Shown here: positions 9,837-22,442 of the stretch, piece after piece
How positions within the stretch are numbered: position 1 is the stretch's first letter
Layout of the letters: every line of letters begins with the position of its first letter
Source: Mycolicibacterium cosmeticum
GTDB lineage: Bacteria > Actinomycetota > Actinomycetes > Mycobacteriales > Mycobacteriaceae
Assembly (NCBI GenBank): GCA_016197365.1
Contig: JACPVS010000009.1
Span: 186,001 to 250,000, forward strand
DNA length: 64,000 nucleotides
Direction: 5' to 3'
Program-made: the position numbers and the translations under genes
Notes under the pieces: model-generated
Database searches by the model: none
The model's input: the letters and a program-made list of their open reading frames with translations, nothing else
What the model was told of the DNA's origin: nothing

Positions 9837-9881
9837 CGCACAGAGTCTAAGGGTCAGAGCCACTCTCGTACCATGTGTTCG
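9837..9881. promoter_or_regulatory. Interlocked divergent leaderless promoters of pknL and the Rv2175c-like gene
   Basis: Rightward: TACCAT at 9869-9874, 7 bases, then ATG 9882. Leftward: TAGACT on the minus strand (9849 to 9844), 7 bases, then GTG 9836. Each -10 falls where the other promoter's -35 should be. The two promoters are probably mutually exclusive; transcription starts are inferred. Confidence 0.65.
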
Positions 9882-13040
<3,159 letters not shown>

Positions 13041-13041
13041 G

Positions 13042-13926
13042 TCAGCGAGCTCCCTTGGTTGCGAGCGGCTCGGCAGGAGCCGGAGCGGCGTGGATCTCGC
13101 GGTCCAGTTCCTGGTCGACCATGGCGTCGTCGGGGAAATGCGGTTCGCCCGCGACCACATGCTGAACCCACAGTTTGGCCTGCACCACCGGCCGGCGCAG
13201 CCGGCGTTCCCGTTCCAGCGCCTTGTGCATCTTGCGCGGGCGGGTGGTGTACCGCCAGCGCGCCCACGGGGCGTGCGGCCGCGACAACCGGATGGCGCCG
13301 ACGAACAGCAGCGGCGTGATGAACATGCCCACCAGGCCGGTCCACACCTTGCCCTTCAACAGCACCACCACGGCCAGCGCCAGCGTCAGCACGGCGATGC
13401 CGATGACGGCTGTGCGCGCCTGCCACGTGTCGTCGGCGCGCCAGATGCTGATATCGAAGAACGACAGCGGATTGAAGCCGAGCACCAGCAGCCCGGCGAC
13501 CGCGATCGCGACGAACACCGCGTCCACCGACGTCCGGCCGTCCTCGGCCCAGTACACGTCCTGCAGGTGCAGGATCAGCGCGAACTCGTCGAGCACCAGC
13601 GCCGCACCGATCCCGAAGAACACCGCAGCCACCGTGAATTCGGGCACACCGCCGTTTACCGCGAGGGTCACCATGGACACCCCGGAGACCATCACCAGAA
13701 TCACGCCGATCACCGCATGGTGCAGGTGCACACCGCCCCCGACCGACAGGTTGCGCGGTTGCCACCATTTGCGCGGCGCGTCGCCGCCGGGGTGGCTGCG
13801 GATGTAACGGACGATGAGGCGGGTCAGGAAGAACGTGAGGATGAATGCGATCAGGCAGCACAACAACGGCAGGCGATCGCCGGTGATGAAGTCGAGCTGG
13901 ATGCGCAGATGCACGGTCGAGAACAT
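13042..13926 (-). CDS. Integral membrane protein (Rv2180c-like)
   Basis: A 294-residue protein with about seven hydrophobic helices, for example [65 protein letters not shown] and [18 protein letters not shown]. The conserved stretch [12 protein letters not shown] and an acidic [14 protein letters not shown] lie between helices; the His/Asp/Glu content could bind metal, but that is speculation. The C-terminal third is basic and cytoplasmic ([23 protein letters not shown]). No function is known. The start is ATG 13926, with only a weak ribosome site. Confidence 0.82.
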   Translation of the reverse strand: MFSTVHLRIQLDFITGDRLPLLCCLIAFILTFFLTRLIVRYIRSHPGGDAPRKWWQPRNLSVGGGVHLHHAVIGVILVMVSGVSMVTLAVNGGVPEFTVAAVFFGIGAALVLDEFALILHLQDVYWAEDGRTSVDAVFVAIAVAGLLVLGFNPLSFFDISIWRADDTWQARTAVIGIAVLTLALAVVVLLKGKVWTGLVGMFITPLLFVGAIRLSRPHAPWARWRYTTRPRKMHKALERERRLRRPVVQAKLWVQHVVAGEPHFPDDAMVDQELDREIHAAPAPAEPLATKGAR

Positions 13927-14009
13927 ACGCCGACCTGCGACCAGAACGTGCCACCAGTCCTCCTGTGCCGTCCGGCGTGCCGAACCACCCCGATAGGCTG
14001 GTCGGCGAA

Positions 14010-15287
14010 ATGACCACTCAGCCACCCCGTCCGCACACATCCGGCAAGGCGGGTCTGGGCACGACCGTCGCATGGCGACTGTTCCAGCTGCTCACCCTGG
14101 CCGGGCTGATCTGGGCAGGCTGGCACCTGCTGGGCCATGCGCCGTACCGCATCGACATCGACGTCTACCGGATGGGCGGGCGGGCCTGGCTGGACGGCAC
14201 CCCGCTGTATGCCGACAGCACCAAGTTCAAGACAGAGGCAGGCCTCGATCTGCCGTTCACCTATCCGCCGCTGGCCGCGATCGTCTTCGCCCCGTTCGCC
14301 TGGCTCACCCTGCCGGCAGCCAGCGCCGCCATCACCGTGACCACCCTGGTCCTGCTGGTGGTGTCCATGACGATCGTGCTGACCCGCCTTGAGGTCGGTC
14401 CCGGCTGGCAGGCCCGGGTATGGCTGGCCGCGGCACTGGTGGCCCCCGCCGTGGTCTACCTGGAGCCGATCCGCGCGAACTTCGCCTTCGGCCAGATCAA
14501 CGTGGTGCTGATGACGCTGGTGATCGCGGACTGTGTCCCGCGCAAGACGCCGTGGCCGCGCGGACTGCTGCTCGGTGTGGCCATCGCCGTGAAATTGACC
14601 CCTGCGGTGTTCCTGCTCTATTTCGTGTTACGCCGCGATGTGCGCGCGGTGCTGGTGACGGCGGCATCGACGTGCGCGGCCACCGCGGTGGGCTTCGTCC
14701 TGGCGTGGCGGGACTCGTGGACGTACTGGACCGAGACGCTGCATGACACCGATCGCATCGGCAACGCGACGCTGAACACCAACCAGAACATCTCGGGCAC
14801 GTTGGCCCGGCTGGGCATCGGTGAAGAGGCGCGTTTCGTGCTGTGGGCGACAGCGTGCGTCGCGGTGCTGGGCCTCACGGTGTGGACCGCGCGCCGGGTG
14901 CTGCGGGCCGATCAGCCTGTCCTGGCGTTGATCTGCGTGGCACTGTTCGGGCTGGCGGTGTCGCCGGTGTCGTGGTCGCACCACTGGGTGTGGGTGTTGC
15001 CCGCGACGCTCGTGGTGGGAGTGATCGGACTCCGCCGGCGTTCGGTGGGTCTGCTGGTGGTCGGTGTGGTGGGCCTGGCGCTGATGGTGTGGACACCGAT
15101 CGTGTTGATGCCCGAGCACCATGAGACGGCGGCCTCACTGTGGCGACGCCTGCTCGGCGCCTCGTACCTGTGGTGGGCGCTGGCCGTGATCACCGTGGCC
15201 GGCGTGGTGGCGCCACGCCTGGCGGAGCGTCCGGACCCGGCGGTCGGCGCCGATCCCAAGATCGCGGCGACGAACGGTCTGACTTAA
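14010..15287 (+). CDS. GT87-family mannosyltransferase, MptC-like (Rv2181)
   Basis: Polytopic glycosyltransferase of 425 residues. The Rv2181 family adds single alpha-1,2-mannose branches to lipomannan and lipoarabinomannan from polyprenyl-phosphate mannose. The first loop has the GT87/GT-C acidic motif [37 protein letters not shown] follows, and GQINVVLM and [11 protein letters not shown] sit in later loops. About ten helices are visible. The start is ATG 14010 (MTTQPPRPH); TAGGCT ends 10 bases upstream, giving a very short leader. Its stop overlaps the convergent acyltransferase stop by 4 bases. With mptA and pimB' this makes three mannosyltransferases within 14 kb. Confidence 0.88.
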   Translation: MTTQPPRPHTSGKAGLGTTVAWRLFQLLTLAGLIWAGWHLLGHAPYRIDIDVYRMGGRAWLDGTPLYADSTKFKTEAGLDLPFTYPPLAAIVFAPFAWLTLPAASAAITVTTLVLLVVSMTIVLTRLEVGPGWQARVWLAAALVAPAVVYLEPIRANFAFGQINVVLMTLVIADCVPRKTPWPRGLLLGVAIAVKLTPAVFLLYFVLRRDVRAVLVTAASTCAATAVGFVLAWRDSWTYWTETLHDTDRIGNATLNTNQNISGTLARLGIGEEARFVLWATACVAVLGLTVWTARRVLRADQPVLALICVALFGLAVSPVSWSHHWVWVLPATLVVGVIGLRRRSVGLLVVGVVGLALMVWTPIVLMPEHHETAASLWRRLLGASYLWWALAVITVAGVVAPRLAERPDPAVGADPKIAATNGLT

Positions 15288-15985
15288 CCGGCCTTGGCGG
15301 CCGGCGGCGGGGTCTTGCCCTCTTTGATGTCGGCGGCGTACAGGTCGACGTACTCCTGGCCGGACAGGCGCATCAGTTCGTACATCACCTCGTCGATGAC
15401 GGCGCGTTCGATGAACCGGTTACCCGCCAACCCCTCGAACCGGCTGAAGTCCATCGGCTTGCCGAAACGGACCTCGACGCGGCCGAAGTGCCACCTCTTG
15501 CTGCCCGGGGGGTTGACGGTGTCGGTTCCGATCATCGCCACCGGAATCACCGGGATACCGCTCTCCAGGGCGACCCGGGCCAACCCGGTCTTGCCCTTGT
15601 ACAGGCGGCCGTCGGGCGACCGGGTGCCCTCGGGGTACATGCCGAGCAGCTTGCCCTCGGACAGGATGCGCTGGGCGGTGGTCAACGCGGCGGCGGCGGA
15701 ATCGGCGTCGGTGCGGTCGATGGGCACCTGGCCGGTGGACGTGTAGAAGAACTTGGTCAGCTTGCCCTTCAGGCCGGTGCCGGTGAAGTACTCGGCCTTG
15801 GCCAGGAAGGTGATGCGGCGCCGGACCACCAGCGGCAGATAGAAGCTATCCGCTACTGCGAGGTGGTTGCTGGCCAGGAGCACGGCTCCCGAGTCCGGAA
15901 CGTATTCCAGCCCTTGCACTTTCGGTCGGCCGAGCAAACGCAACAAGGGGCCCATCAGAATGTGCTTGTAGAACCAGAAAAACAT
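15284..15985 (-). CDS. 1-acylglycerol-3-phosphate acyltransferase family (Rv2182c-like)
   Basis: PlsC/LPLAT-type acyltransferase of 233 residues. The catalytic NHxxxxD motif is in [14 protein letters not shown] (about 52-60), block III is [24 protein letters not shown], and block IV is VIPVAMIGT. It should transfer an acyl chain to lysophosphatidic acid or a related lysolipid at the inner membrane. The start is ATG 15985 ([15 protein letters not shown]) behind AGGAGGG; more upstream in-frame codons were rejected. It is monocistronic by position, convergent with the GT87 gene. Confidence 0.9.
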   Translation of the reverse strand: MFFWFYKHILMGPLLRLLGRPKVQGLEYVPDSGAVLLASNHLAVADSFYLPLVVRRRITFLAKAEYFTGTGLKGKLTKFFYTSTGQVPIDRTDADSAAAALTTAQRILSEGKLLGMYPEGTRSPDGRLYKGKTGLARVALESGIPVIPVAMIGTDTVNPPGSKRWHFGRVEVRFGKPMDFSRFEGLAGNRFIERAVIDEVMYELMRLSGQEYVDLYAADIKEGKTPPPAAKAG

Positions 15986-16076
15986 GGACCCTCCTGCGCC
16001 GGACGCTGCGACAGCGTTCCGCGACAACTTTACCCACGCAATGTTGCGGGGACCACATCGAAGCCTGTGAGAATCG

Positions 16077-16457
16077 TCAGTCTTCCAGGCTGACCGGGAT
16101 GTGTTCGTAACGACCGGGCGGGGCCGGGGCGCCCTCGGGGGCCGGCGGACCGGACGGGTCGTCCGGCGGGGTCGGCGTCGGCCCGGGTTCGGAGCCGGGC
16201 TCGGTGACCATGGTCCGGACGATGGTGAGCAGGGCGACGCTGTGCTCGGCGATCACCGACAGCAACGGATGCTGCTCACCGGACACCAGGGCCGCCAGCG
16301 CGCATACCGGGCACCACACCTGCTGGCACTGTCCGGGACCTGCGCCGGCTGCGGCGGCGCGCGCAGCGGCCATCCGGACGGCGGGGTCGAGCCGGTCCAG
16401 GACGGCCTGCGCGAGCTGCCGAAGTTCAGGAGCCAGATCGGGGTGCTCCCTGGTCAC
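16077..16457 (-). CDS. Conserved hypothetical Cys-containing protein (Rv2183c-like)
   Basis: A 126-residue soluble protein: a helical N-terminal half (ELRQLAQAVLDRLDPAVRMAAARAA), a Cys cluster GQCQQVWCPVCALAALVSGEQHPLL, a second helix with VIAEHSVALLTIVRTM, and a Pro/Gly-rich tail ending YEHIPVSLED. The CPVC could bind metal or be redox active. The start is ambiguous: GTG 16457 overlaps the ATPase stop as GTGA and has AAAGG 10 bases upstream, while GTG 16466 adds three codons. The tight coupling to the upstream ArsA-like gene suggests joint function. I do not know a function. Confidence 0.8.
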   Translation of the reverse strand: MTREHPDLAPELRQLAQAVLDRLDPAVRMAAARAAAAGAGPGQCQQVWCPVCALAALVSGEQHPLLSVIAEHSVALLTIVRTMVTEPGSEPGPTPTPPDDPSGPPAPEGAPAPPGRYEHIPVSLED

Positions 16458-17707
16458 GCCGGCCACACCTTTCGATCAGGGCGGAATCGCACGGTGAGCT
16501 CGCTGCCGCGCAGTTGTGCGTCGATGACGATGCAGCGCCGCAGGACTGATGCCAACCGGACCCGGCGGCGCATACCGCCTGAACCGATGATCAGATCGTC
16601 GTCGACTCGGCCGAGCGTCAACGAGCCCGGATCCACTTGGGCCAACTCTAGCCGCATCCGGTAGACCGCTTCGAGTCCTGTTCCCGACTCACGGTCGACC
16701 ACCGGCCGCAGCGGCCCCGGCGGTGGCGAGCCGTCCCGTCGCCGGGCACTGTCCAGCAGTTCACCGAGCGCCTTGGGCCCGATCGGCTCCCCTGCCAGGT
16801 GCGGCACCAGCACCAGCTGCACATCGCCGATGGCAGCGTCCAACTCGTCGAGCACGGCGCGCTGGTCGGCGATCCGCTCGGTGTACCAGTCGAAGGCCGG
16901 GTGCTCGGGCAGGTTCCGGTACTCGAATGAATCGTCCTGCACCAAAATCTGATTGACCAGCAGTTCGGCCACCCGCACGCCCATCAGGGCCAGTGACCCG
17001 ATGGTGCGGATCGCCTCGGCGGCCACCACCCGCTCCGGGGTGAGCACCAGGTGCGCGCTGACCCGCTCGACGTCCGCCAGCAGTGCCGACAGCTCCTCGG
17101 TGCCCACCGCGACCCGCTCCAGCAGGGTGATCACCCCGGCCGACACCGCGTCACCGGTTGGCAAGGACAGTCGCCGGTGCCGAGGCCACATCCGTTCCAG
17201 ATAGAGCCCGAAGGTCGCGGGCAAGGTGAGCATGCGCAACGCGTCGGCGGTGGAGGCGCAGTCGACCACCACGTGGTCCCAGTCACCCGAGTCCGCCAGC
17301 TCCCCCACCTCATGCAGGCCGAGGACTTCCTGAATTCCCGGCAGGGCCGAAAGTTCTTCGGGAGCAACATTTCCCAGATCCGACTCGGGAAACCGATCGG
17401 CGAGCAGGCCGGCTATCTCGCGCCAGCGGTTCTCCAGCAGGGCCAGGGTGTCCAGGGCAAGGGCGTCGAGGAAGCCGCCGGAGCAATCCGCCACCCCGAC
17501 ATCCAGGTCGGCGAGGACCCGGGTGGGCTTCCGCTCGCCCGTCGGGACGACCGCCGCGCCCAGCACGTCGCCGGTGGAATGCGCCTGGTCGGTCGACACG
17601 ATCAGCACCCGCTGTCCGCCGCGCGCGTCACGCACGGCGGTGGCGGTGGCCAACGTGGACTTGCCTACCCCACCCTTGCCGACGAACAGGCTGATCCGAG
17701 CGGGCAC
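16454..17707 (-). CDS. ArsA/GET3-like anion-transporting ATPase (Rv2184c-like)
   Basis: P-loop ATPase of the SIMIBI class, 417 residues. It opens with the deviant Walker A ISLFVGKGGVGKSTLA; switch I is STDQAHSTGDVLG, and the Walker B/switch II region is WDHVVVDCASTADALRMLTLP. The A-loop-like region (LVNQILVQDD) and a C-terminal beta-rich extension (about 330-417) follow. Arsenite-efflux partners are absent nearby, so an arsenic role is not indicated; mycobacterial ArsA-like proteins are uncharacterised. The GTG start at 17707 lies 22 bases after the upstream SRPBCC gene. It is translationally coupled to the Cys protein downstream. Confidence 0.87.
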   Translation of the reverse strand: MPARISLFVGKGGVGKSTLATATAVRDARGGQRVLIVSTDQAHSTGDVLGAAVVPTGERKPTRVLADLDVGVADCSGGFLDALALDTLALLENRWREIAGLLADRFPESDLGNVAPEELSALPGIQEVLGLHEVGELADSGDWDHVVVDCASTADALRMLTLPATFGLYLERMWPRHRRLSLPTGDAVSAGVITLLERVAVGTEELSALLADVERVSAHLVLTPERVVAAEAIRTIGSLALMGVRVAELLVNQILVQDDSFEYRNLPEHPAFDWYTERIADQRAVLDELDAAIGDVQLVLVPHLAGEPIGPKALGELLDSARRRDGSPPPGPLRPVVDRESGTGLEAVYRMRLELAQVDPGSLTLGRVDDDLIIGSGGMRRRVRLASVLRRCIVIDAQLRGSELTVRFRPDRKVWPA

Positions 17708-17729
17708 GGGCGCTTGCTCGCCATTCAGC

Positions 17730-18167
17730 TCACTGCACCTCGACTCGCTTCTTGAGGTCCTTGAGCGCGGTGTCGGTGAGCCGGCGTTCGGCCTTGCGTT
17801 TGAGCAGGCCGATCATCGGGATCAGCAGGTCCACGGACAGCTCATAGGTCACATCGGTCCCAGAACCCTTGGGCGACAACTTGTATGCGCCCTCCAGGCC
17901 GCGCAGCAGCGAACTCGACACCAACGTCCAGGTCACCGATTTGCGGTCGGCAGGCCACTGGTAGGACAGCACCATGGTGTCCTTGAGCACCGCCGCGTCC
18001 AGCACCAGCCGAGCCGTCTTGGGATTCCCGGCCCCGTCGGCGTCGAGCACTTCGGCTTCCTTGTACTCGGCCACCCACTCCGGGTACGAGCCGATATCGG
18101 CGATCACGTCCATCACCGTCGAGGGATCGGCATCGATGTAAATCGTCTGCGCCGTCTTCTCAGCCAC
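17730..18167 (-). CDS. SRPBCC (START-like) family protein (Rv2185c, TB16.3-like)
   Basis: A 145-residue polyketide cyclase/START-fold protein: VAEKTAQTIYIDADPSTVMDVIADIGSYPEWVAEYKEAEVLD is the typical first strand and helices, and SLLRGLEGAYKLSPKGSGTDVTYELSVDL forms later strands, with a C-terminal helix KAERRLTDTALKDLKKRV. The fold encloses a hydrophobic ligand pocket; the ligand is unknown. The start is GTG 18167; TAGATT ends 7 bases upstream and no ribosome site exists, so it is probably leaderless. It heads a small leftward operon with the ArsA-like and Cys-protein genes. Confidence 0.88.
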   Translation of the reverse strand: MAEKTAQTIYIDADPSTVMDVIADIGSYPEWVAEYKEAEVLDADGAGNPKTARLVLDAAVLKDTMVLSYQWPADRKSVTWTLVSSSLLRGLEGAYKLSPKGSGTDVTYELSVDLLIPMIGLLKRKAERRLTDTALKDLKKRVEVQ

Positions 18168-18205
18168 GTCGAGAAATCTACCCGCACCGCCAAACGGGGT
18201 GCTCG

Positions 18206-18586
18206 CTATCGGGCCAGTCGTGACACCCCGACCGGCCGGTGCTCCTCCAAACGGGCCTTGACCTCGAAGGCCATCCGTTTGCCTGCGACCCGGCGGGCGT
18301 GGTTGAGCTTGGCCAGATCCGTGCCGCCGGCCGCACCCGCCGGTTCGGCATGCAGGAAGTAGTGCAGGATGACGCCGTCCATCATGGTCTCCAACCAGAC
18401 CTCCATGGTGCCGGTGAGCGCTCCGGCGACGGTCCAGCGCACCCCGGCCGGGCCGCGGTCCTCGACCACGTTCAGGCGCAGATCCGGCCACCACCGCCGC
18501 CAATTCGCCGCGTCGGCCACGGCCCGACCGACATCCGCCGGATCGGCACACACGAAGGTCTCGTCGGAGATCTGGACGCTGTTCAT
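18206..18586 (-). CDS. SRPBCC-like conserved protein (Rv2186c-like)
   Basis: A 126-residue protein with a START-type start ([43 protein letters not shown]) and [28 protein letters not shown] in the strand region, ending in a basic helix ([28 protein letters not shown]). It is paired with the TB16.3-like gene and is probably a divergent relative. The function is unknown. It starts at ATG 18586, divergent from fadD15; no ribosome site or clear -10 is visible. Confidence 0.82.
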   Translation of the reverse strand: MNSVQISDETFVCADPADVGRAVADAANWRRWWPDLRLNVVEDRGPAGVRWTVAGALTGTMEVWLETMMDGVILHYFLHAEPAGAAGGTDLAKLNHARRVAGKRMAFEVKARLEEHRPVGVSRLAR

Positions 18587-18647
18587 GGCTGACCAGCATC
18601 ACACACGCGGTACCGCCGGTCCGAGGCGGGCGACTAGGCTGTCGCGC

Positions 18648-20453
18648 ATGCGTGAGTACAGCGTTGCCGCAACGTTCCAGATCGGTGAGTCCGACACCGT
18701 CGTCGACGCCGTATACGCCCACGAGCGTCAAGATCCCGGCCACCCGATCCTGCAGCGCCAGGTCGACGGCCGCTGGACCGACGTCACCGCCGCTCAGGTC
18801 GCCGAGCAGATCCGTTCCACCGCTTTGGGTTTGATCGCCGAAGGCGTCCAGCCCGGTGATCGGGTGGCCATCCTGTCGGCTACGCGCTACGAGTGGCCGC
18901 TGATCGACTTCGCCATCTTGTCGGTCGGCGGGGTGACGGTGCCCATCTACGAGACGAGCTCGGCCGAGCAGATCCGGCACGTGCTCGACGACTCGTCGGC
19001 GGTGCTGGTGGTCGCCGAGACCGACGCCCACGCCGACCGGGTGGAACAGCTGCGCGAGCAGGTACCGCACGTGCGCAAGGTGCTGCGTATCGAGGGCACC
19101 GGAACGCCCGCCCTCGACGAGCTGGCGGCAGCGGGCAAGACCGTCGACGCGGGCCAACTCGAGGCGCGGCTGGCCGGTATCAAATCCTCGGACCCGGCCA
19201 CCCTGATCTACACCTCGGGCACCACCGGGCTGCCCAAGGGCTGCCAGTTGACGCACGCCAACCTGCTCTCGGAGATTCACGGCGCCAAGGCCAGCTTCCC
19301 CGACCTGCTGGCCAAGGGCGAGCGGATGCTGGTGTTCCTGCCGCTGGCCCACGTGCTGGCCCGGGCGATCACCGTCGCGGCCTTCACCAACAAGGTCACC
19401 CTCGGTTTCACCAGCGACATCAAGAACCTCGTCCCGACGTTCGGGGTGTTCAAGCCGACGCTGGTGGTGTCGGTGCCGCGCGTGTTCGAGAAGGTGTACA
19501 ACACCGCCGAGCAGAACGCCCGCGACGGCGGCAAGGGCCGGATCTTCGAGCTCGCCGCCGCCACCGCGATCGAGTACAGCAGGGCATTGGACCAAAAAGG
19601 GGGAGCCGGCGCCGGTTTGCTGCTCAAGGTCAAGCACGCGCTGTTCGACCGGCTGGTCTTCGGCAAGCTGCGGGCCGCTCTCGGCGGCGACTGCCTGGCC
19701 GCGATCTCCGGCGGCGCCCCCCTGGGTGCGCGGCTCGGCCACTTCTACCGCGGTGTCGGCCTGACCATCTACGAGGGCTACGGCCTCACCGAGACCAGCG
19801 CGGCGATCACTGTCAACCAGGTCGGCGCGCTCAAGGTCGGCTCGGTCGGAAAGTTGTTGCCGGGCAACAGCATGCGCCTCGCCGATGACGACGAACTGTT
19901 GGTCAAGGGCGGCGTCGTGTTCGGCGGCTACTGGCAGAACGACGACGCCACCAAGGACGCCTTCACCGACGGTTGGTTCCACACCGGCGACCTCGGCGCG
20001 ATCGACGAGAACGGGTTCCTGACCATCGTCGGCCGCAAGAAGGAGATCATCGTCACCGCGGGCGGGAAGAACGTCGCCCCCGCGGTCCTGGAGGACCGGC
20101 TGCGGTCGCACCCGCTGATCAGTCAGGCGCTGGTGGTCGGCGACCAGCAGCCCTTCATCGCTGCGCTGATCACCATCGACCCGGAGGCCTTCCCCGGCTG
20201 GAAGCAGCGCAACGGCAAGGATGCGGCCGCGTCGGTCGGCGACCTGGTCGACGACCCGGACCTCACCGCCGAGATCGATCTCGCCGTCAAAGAGGCCAAT
20301 CAGGTGGTGTCGCATGCCGAATCGATCCGCAAGTTCCGGATCCTGCCGGTCGACTTCACCGAGGACACCGGCGAACTCACGCCCACGCTGAAGGTCAAGC
20401 GCAAGGTGGTCGCGGAGAAGTTCGCCGCCGACATCGACGCGCTGTACTCCTAG
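18648..20453 (+). CDS. fadD15: Long-chain fatty-acyl-CoA ligase FadD15
   Basis: ANL-superfamily acyl-CoA synthetase of 601 residues, closest to the long-chain ACSL type. The AMP-binding P-loop is [16 protein letters not shown]; other core motifs are [47 protein letters not shown] (hinge) and the C-terminal lysine region [11 protein letters not shown]. It activates long-chain fatty acids to CoA thioesters. The start is ATG 18648 ([13 protein letters not shown]); TAGGCT ends 7 bases before it, so it is probably leaderless. The 3' end overlaps the convergent pimB' stop by 4 bases. Confidence 0.93.
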   Translation: MREYSVAATFQIGESDTVVDAVYAHERQDPGHPILQRQVDGRWTDVTAAQVAEQIRSTALGLIAEGVQPGDRVAILSATRYEWPLIDFAILSVGGVTVPIYETSSAEQIRHVLDDSSAVLVVAETDAHADRVEQLREQVPHVRKVLRIEGTGTPALDELAAAGKTVDAGQLEARLAGIKSSDPATLIYTSGTTGLPKGCQLTHANLLSEIHGAKASFPDLLAKGERMLVFLPLAHVLARAITVAAFTNKVTLGFTSDIKNLVPTFGVFKPTLVVSVPRVFEKVYNTAEQNARDGGKGRIFELAAATAIEYSRALDQKGGAGAGLLLKVKHALFDRLVFGKLRAALGGDCLAAISGGAPLGARLGHFYRGVGLTIYEGYGLTETSAAITVNQVGALKVGSVGKLLPGNSMRLADDDELLVKGGVVFGGYWQNDDATKDAFTDGWFHTGDLGAIDENGFLTIVGRKKEIIVTAGGKNVAPAVLEDRLRSHPLISQALVVGDQQPFIAALITIDPEAFPGWKQRNGKDAAASVGDLVDDPDLTAEIDLAVKEANQVVSHAESIRKFRILPVDFTEDTGELTPTLKVKRKVVAEKFAADIDALYS

Positions 20454-21583
20454 CCGTCCAGCAGTCGCTGCAGCCGCGCCCCCTGGGCGCTCCACTGCCA
20501 GTTCTGCACGGCCCACTGCCGTCCGGCCGTCCCCATCGCCGCGGCGGCGTCCGGGTCGGCCAGGATGCCGCTGACGGCGGCCGCGATCGCCGCGACGTCG
20601 GTGCCGTCGACCACCACGCCGGTCTCGCCGTCGCGCACCGTCTCGGGTGCGCCGCCTGATCGGCCGGCCACCACCGGCACCCCGCACGCCGAGGCCTCCA
20701 GGTACACGATGCCCAGACCCTCGACGTCCAGACCGGCTCCCCTGGTGCGACACGGCATGGCGAACACGTCGGCCATCGCGTGATAGGCGGGCAGTTCGGT
20801 ACCTGGAACCCCTCCGGTGAACACCACATGCTCGGCGACCCCGGCCTCGCGGGCCAGCTTGTGCAAGGTGTCCCGGTACGGTCCGCCACCGACCACGACG
20901 AGGGCGGTGCCGGGCACCGCCGCCCTGATCGCGGGTAGCGCACGGATCAACATGTCTTGGCCTTTGCGCGGCACCAGCCGCGACAGGCACACCACGACGG
21001 GTCGCTCCCCCAGCCCGTGCCGGGCCCGCAGTTCGGCGCGGGCAACGGGATCGGGCACGAATCGGTCCACGTCGACACCGGGCGAGAGCCGCTCCAGGCG
21101 AGCGTTCGGACCGAAGGCGGACGCGAACCTGCCTCGGGTGTAATTGCTGACGTAGGTGACGATATCGGTGTCGTTACCGATGCGCCGCAAGGCATTTCGC
21201 GCCACTGGCAGCATCGACCAGCCCACCTCGTGGCCGTGTGTGCTGGCCATCACCCGGTCGGCACCGGCGGCCCGGGCCAGTGGGGCCAGCAGCGCCAGCG
21301 GTGCGGCCGCACCGAACCAGACGGTCTCGATACCGTGCTCGGCGATCAAGGCACGCATCCGGTTGGCCACCGTCGGCTCGGGCAACATCAGCGTGGTCGG
21401 ATGGCGCACCACCTCGTAGTCGGCCGCCGCGTCGTATTCGGGCGCACCCTTCCACTTCGGTGCGTACACGGTCAGCTCATGGCCGCCGGACTGCAGCAGC
21501 TGGCCGACGAAGGCCTCCAGGTAGGACTGGATGCCGCCGCTGCGCGGCGGAAAATCGTTGGTAACCAGCAGAACCCGAGTCAT
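20450..21583 (-). CDS. pimB: GDP-mannose-dependent phosphatidylinositol monomannoside mannosyltransferase PimB'
   Basis: GT4-family (GT-B fold) glycosyltransferase, 377 residues. The N-domain begins [29 protein letters not shown] carries the catalytic His; [14 protein letters not shown] and [33 protein letters not shown] are the donor-binding segments (EX7E-like). PimB' adds the second mannose, on the 6-position of inositol, to make PIM2 (established for Rv2188c). The start is ATG 21583; TAGCCT ends 7 bases before it, inside the 3' end of the upstream lipoprotein gene. It is the last gene of the leftward group. Confidence 0.91.
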   Translation of the reverse strand: MTRVLLVTNDFPPRSGGIQSYLEAFVGQLLQSGGHELTVYAPKWKGAPEYDAAADYEVVRHPTTLMLPEPTVANRMRALIAEHGIETVWFGAAAPLALLAPLARAAGADRVMASTHGHEVGWSMLPVARNALRRIGNDTDIVTYVSNYTRGRFASAFGPNARLERLSPGVDVDRFVPDPVARAELRARHGLGERPVVVCLSRLVPRKGQDMLIRALPAIRAAVPGTALVVVGGGPYRDTLHKLAREAGVAEHVVFTGGVPGTELPAYHAMADVFAMPCRTRGAGLDVEGLGIVYLEASACGVPVVAGRSGGAPETVRDGETGVVVDGTDVAAIAAAVSGILADPDAAAAMGTAGRQWAVQNWQWSAQGARLQRLLDG

Positions 21584-21593
21584 CGCGAACAGG

Positions 21594-22442
21594 CTATCCG
21601 CTCATCCAGTCGCGCCAGCCGGCCACCACCTCGTCCAGGCCGGCGCCGAGGGTGTCCTTCACGGCCACTGCGATATCGGGATGACCGGGCTCGCTGGCCC
21701 GCCGGTACAGCGCGGCGAGCGCGCCGGGCCCATTCCGGGTGGCGACGTAGCGGCTGAACCACCAGGCCCGGTCGTAGGCCGCCGAACGCTGCGGCCCGAC
21801 CGCATTCAGGTCGGCGTCGGTGGGCAGCCGCGCCAGCGTGGCCGCCGCGGCGGGGCCGGGTAGCGGTTCTGGCGGGCGGCCCACGTAGTCGGCCACTCCT
21901 TCGGCGAGCCACCGGGGGGCGTCGGCAGCGGTGACCGCCCGCGCGGCGTAGTGAAAAAGTTCGTGCCGCACCACGATTCGCAGGGCTTCGGGGCTCATCG
22001 CGGCCGCGCCGGGCGCGAACACGATGCCGTCGGCAGTGGTCGCGGCGGCGATGTCGGGTCCGTCGAAGCCCAGTACCCGGAACTGCTCGTCGGTCTCCGT
22101 GGCGATCACGACGATGTCCCGCGGCCAGTCCGGCCCCCAGAATGCGGTGACCGCCGCCGTCGCCCCGTCGAGTTCACCGGCGATCCGGTCCAGCAGCGGC
22201 TGGGTGTGGGTGCCGCCGAGACCTCGCAGGTGAGCGGTGCGGCCGTCGGGCAGCGTCATCGACTGGGTGTCCGCCGCGCTCGATGTCACCGACGAGGTGG
22301 TCGGCGCCGGTAGGGCGCTGTTCTGCTGACAGCCTGCCAACAGGGCCGCGGCCACGAGGGCAGAGGCCAGCCTGGGTAGGTCAGTAACGGCGAACGTTGT
22401 AGATCGGCGCGTTGTTGACCGGGGCGACGCGGACCGGCACAC
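21594..22442 (-). CDS. Putative lipoprotein with HExxH peptidase-like motif (Rv2189c-like)
   Basis: The frame encodes a signal sequence with lipobox LLAGC (Cys38 of the longest form) and a Ser/Thr-rich linker, then a domain with VVRHELFHYAARAVTAADAPRWLAEGVADYVG. HELFH followed by an Glu in WLAEG about 20 residues on is the pattern of gluzincin metallopeptidases, so a zinc protease activity at the envelope is plausible. The start is uncertain: the only in-frame start before the signal peptide is GTG 22442, which overlaps ripC by 62 bases; no ATG exists in the window between. It is probably coupled to ripC, a cell-wall hydrolase. Confidence 0.75.
   Translation of the reverse strand: MCRSASPRSTTRRSTTFAVTDLPRLASALVAAALLAGCQQNSALPAPTTSSVTSSAADTQSMTLPDGRTAHLRGLGGTHTQPLLDRIAGELDGATAAVTAFWGPDWPRDIVVIATETDEQFRVLGFDGPDIAAATTADGIVFAPGAAAMSPEALRIVVRHELFHYAARAVTAADAPRWLAEGVADYVGRPPEPLPGPAAAATLARLPTDADLNAVGPQRSAAYDRAWWFSRYVATRNGPGALAALYRRASEPGHPDIAVAVKDTLGAGLDEVVAGWRDWMSG

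Noticed and set aside
18168..20990. Very long minus-strand open frame opposite fadD15, upstream of the TB16.3-like gene
   Set aside because: It is the antisense shadow of high-G+C codons; its text ([20 protein letters not shown]) shows no family, and the real gene begins at GTG 18167.
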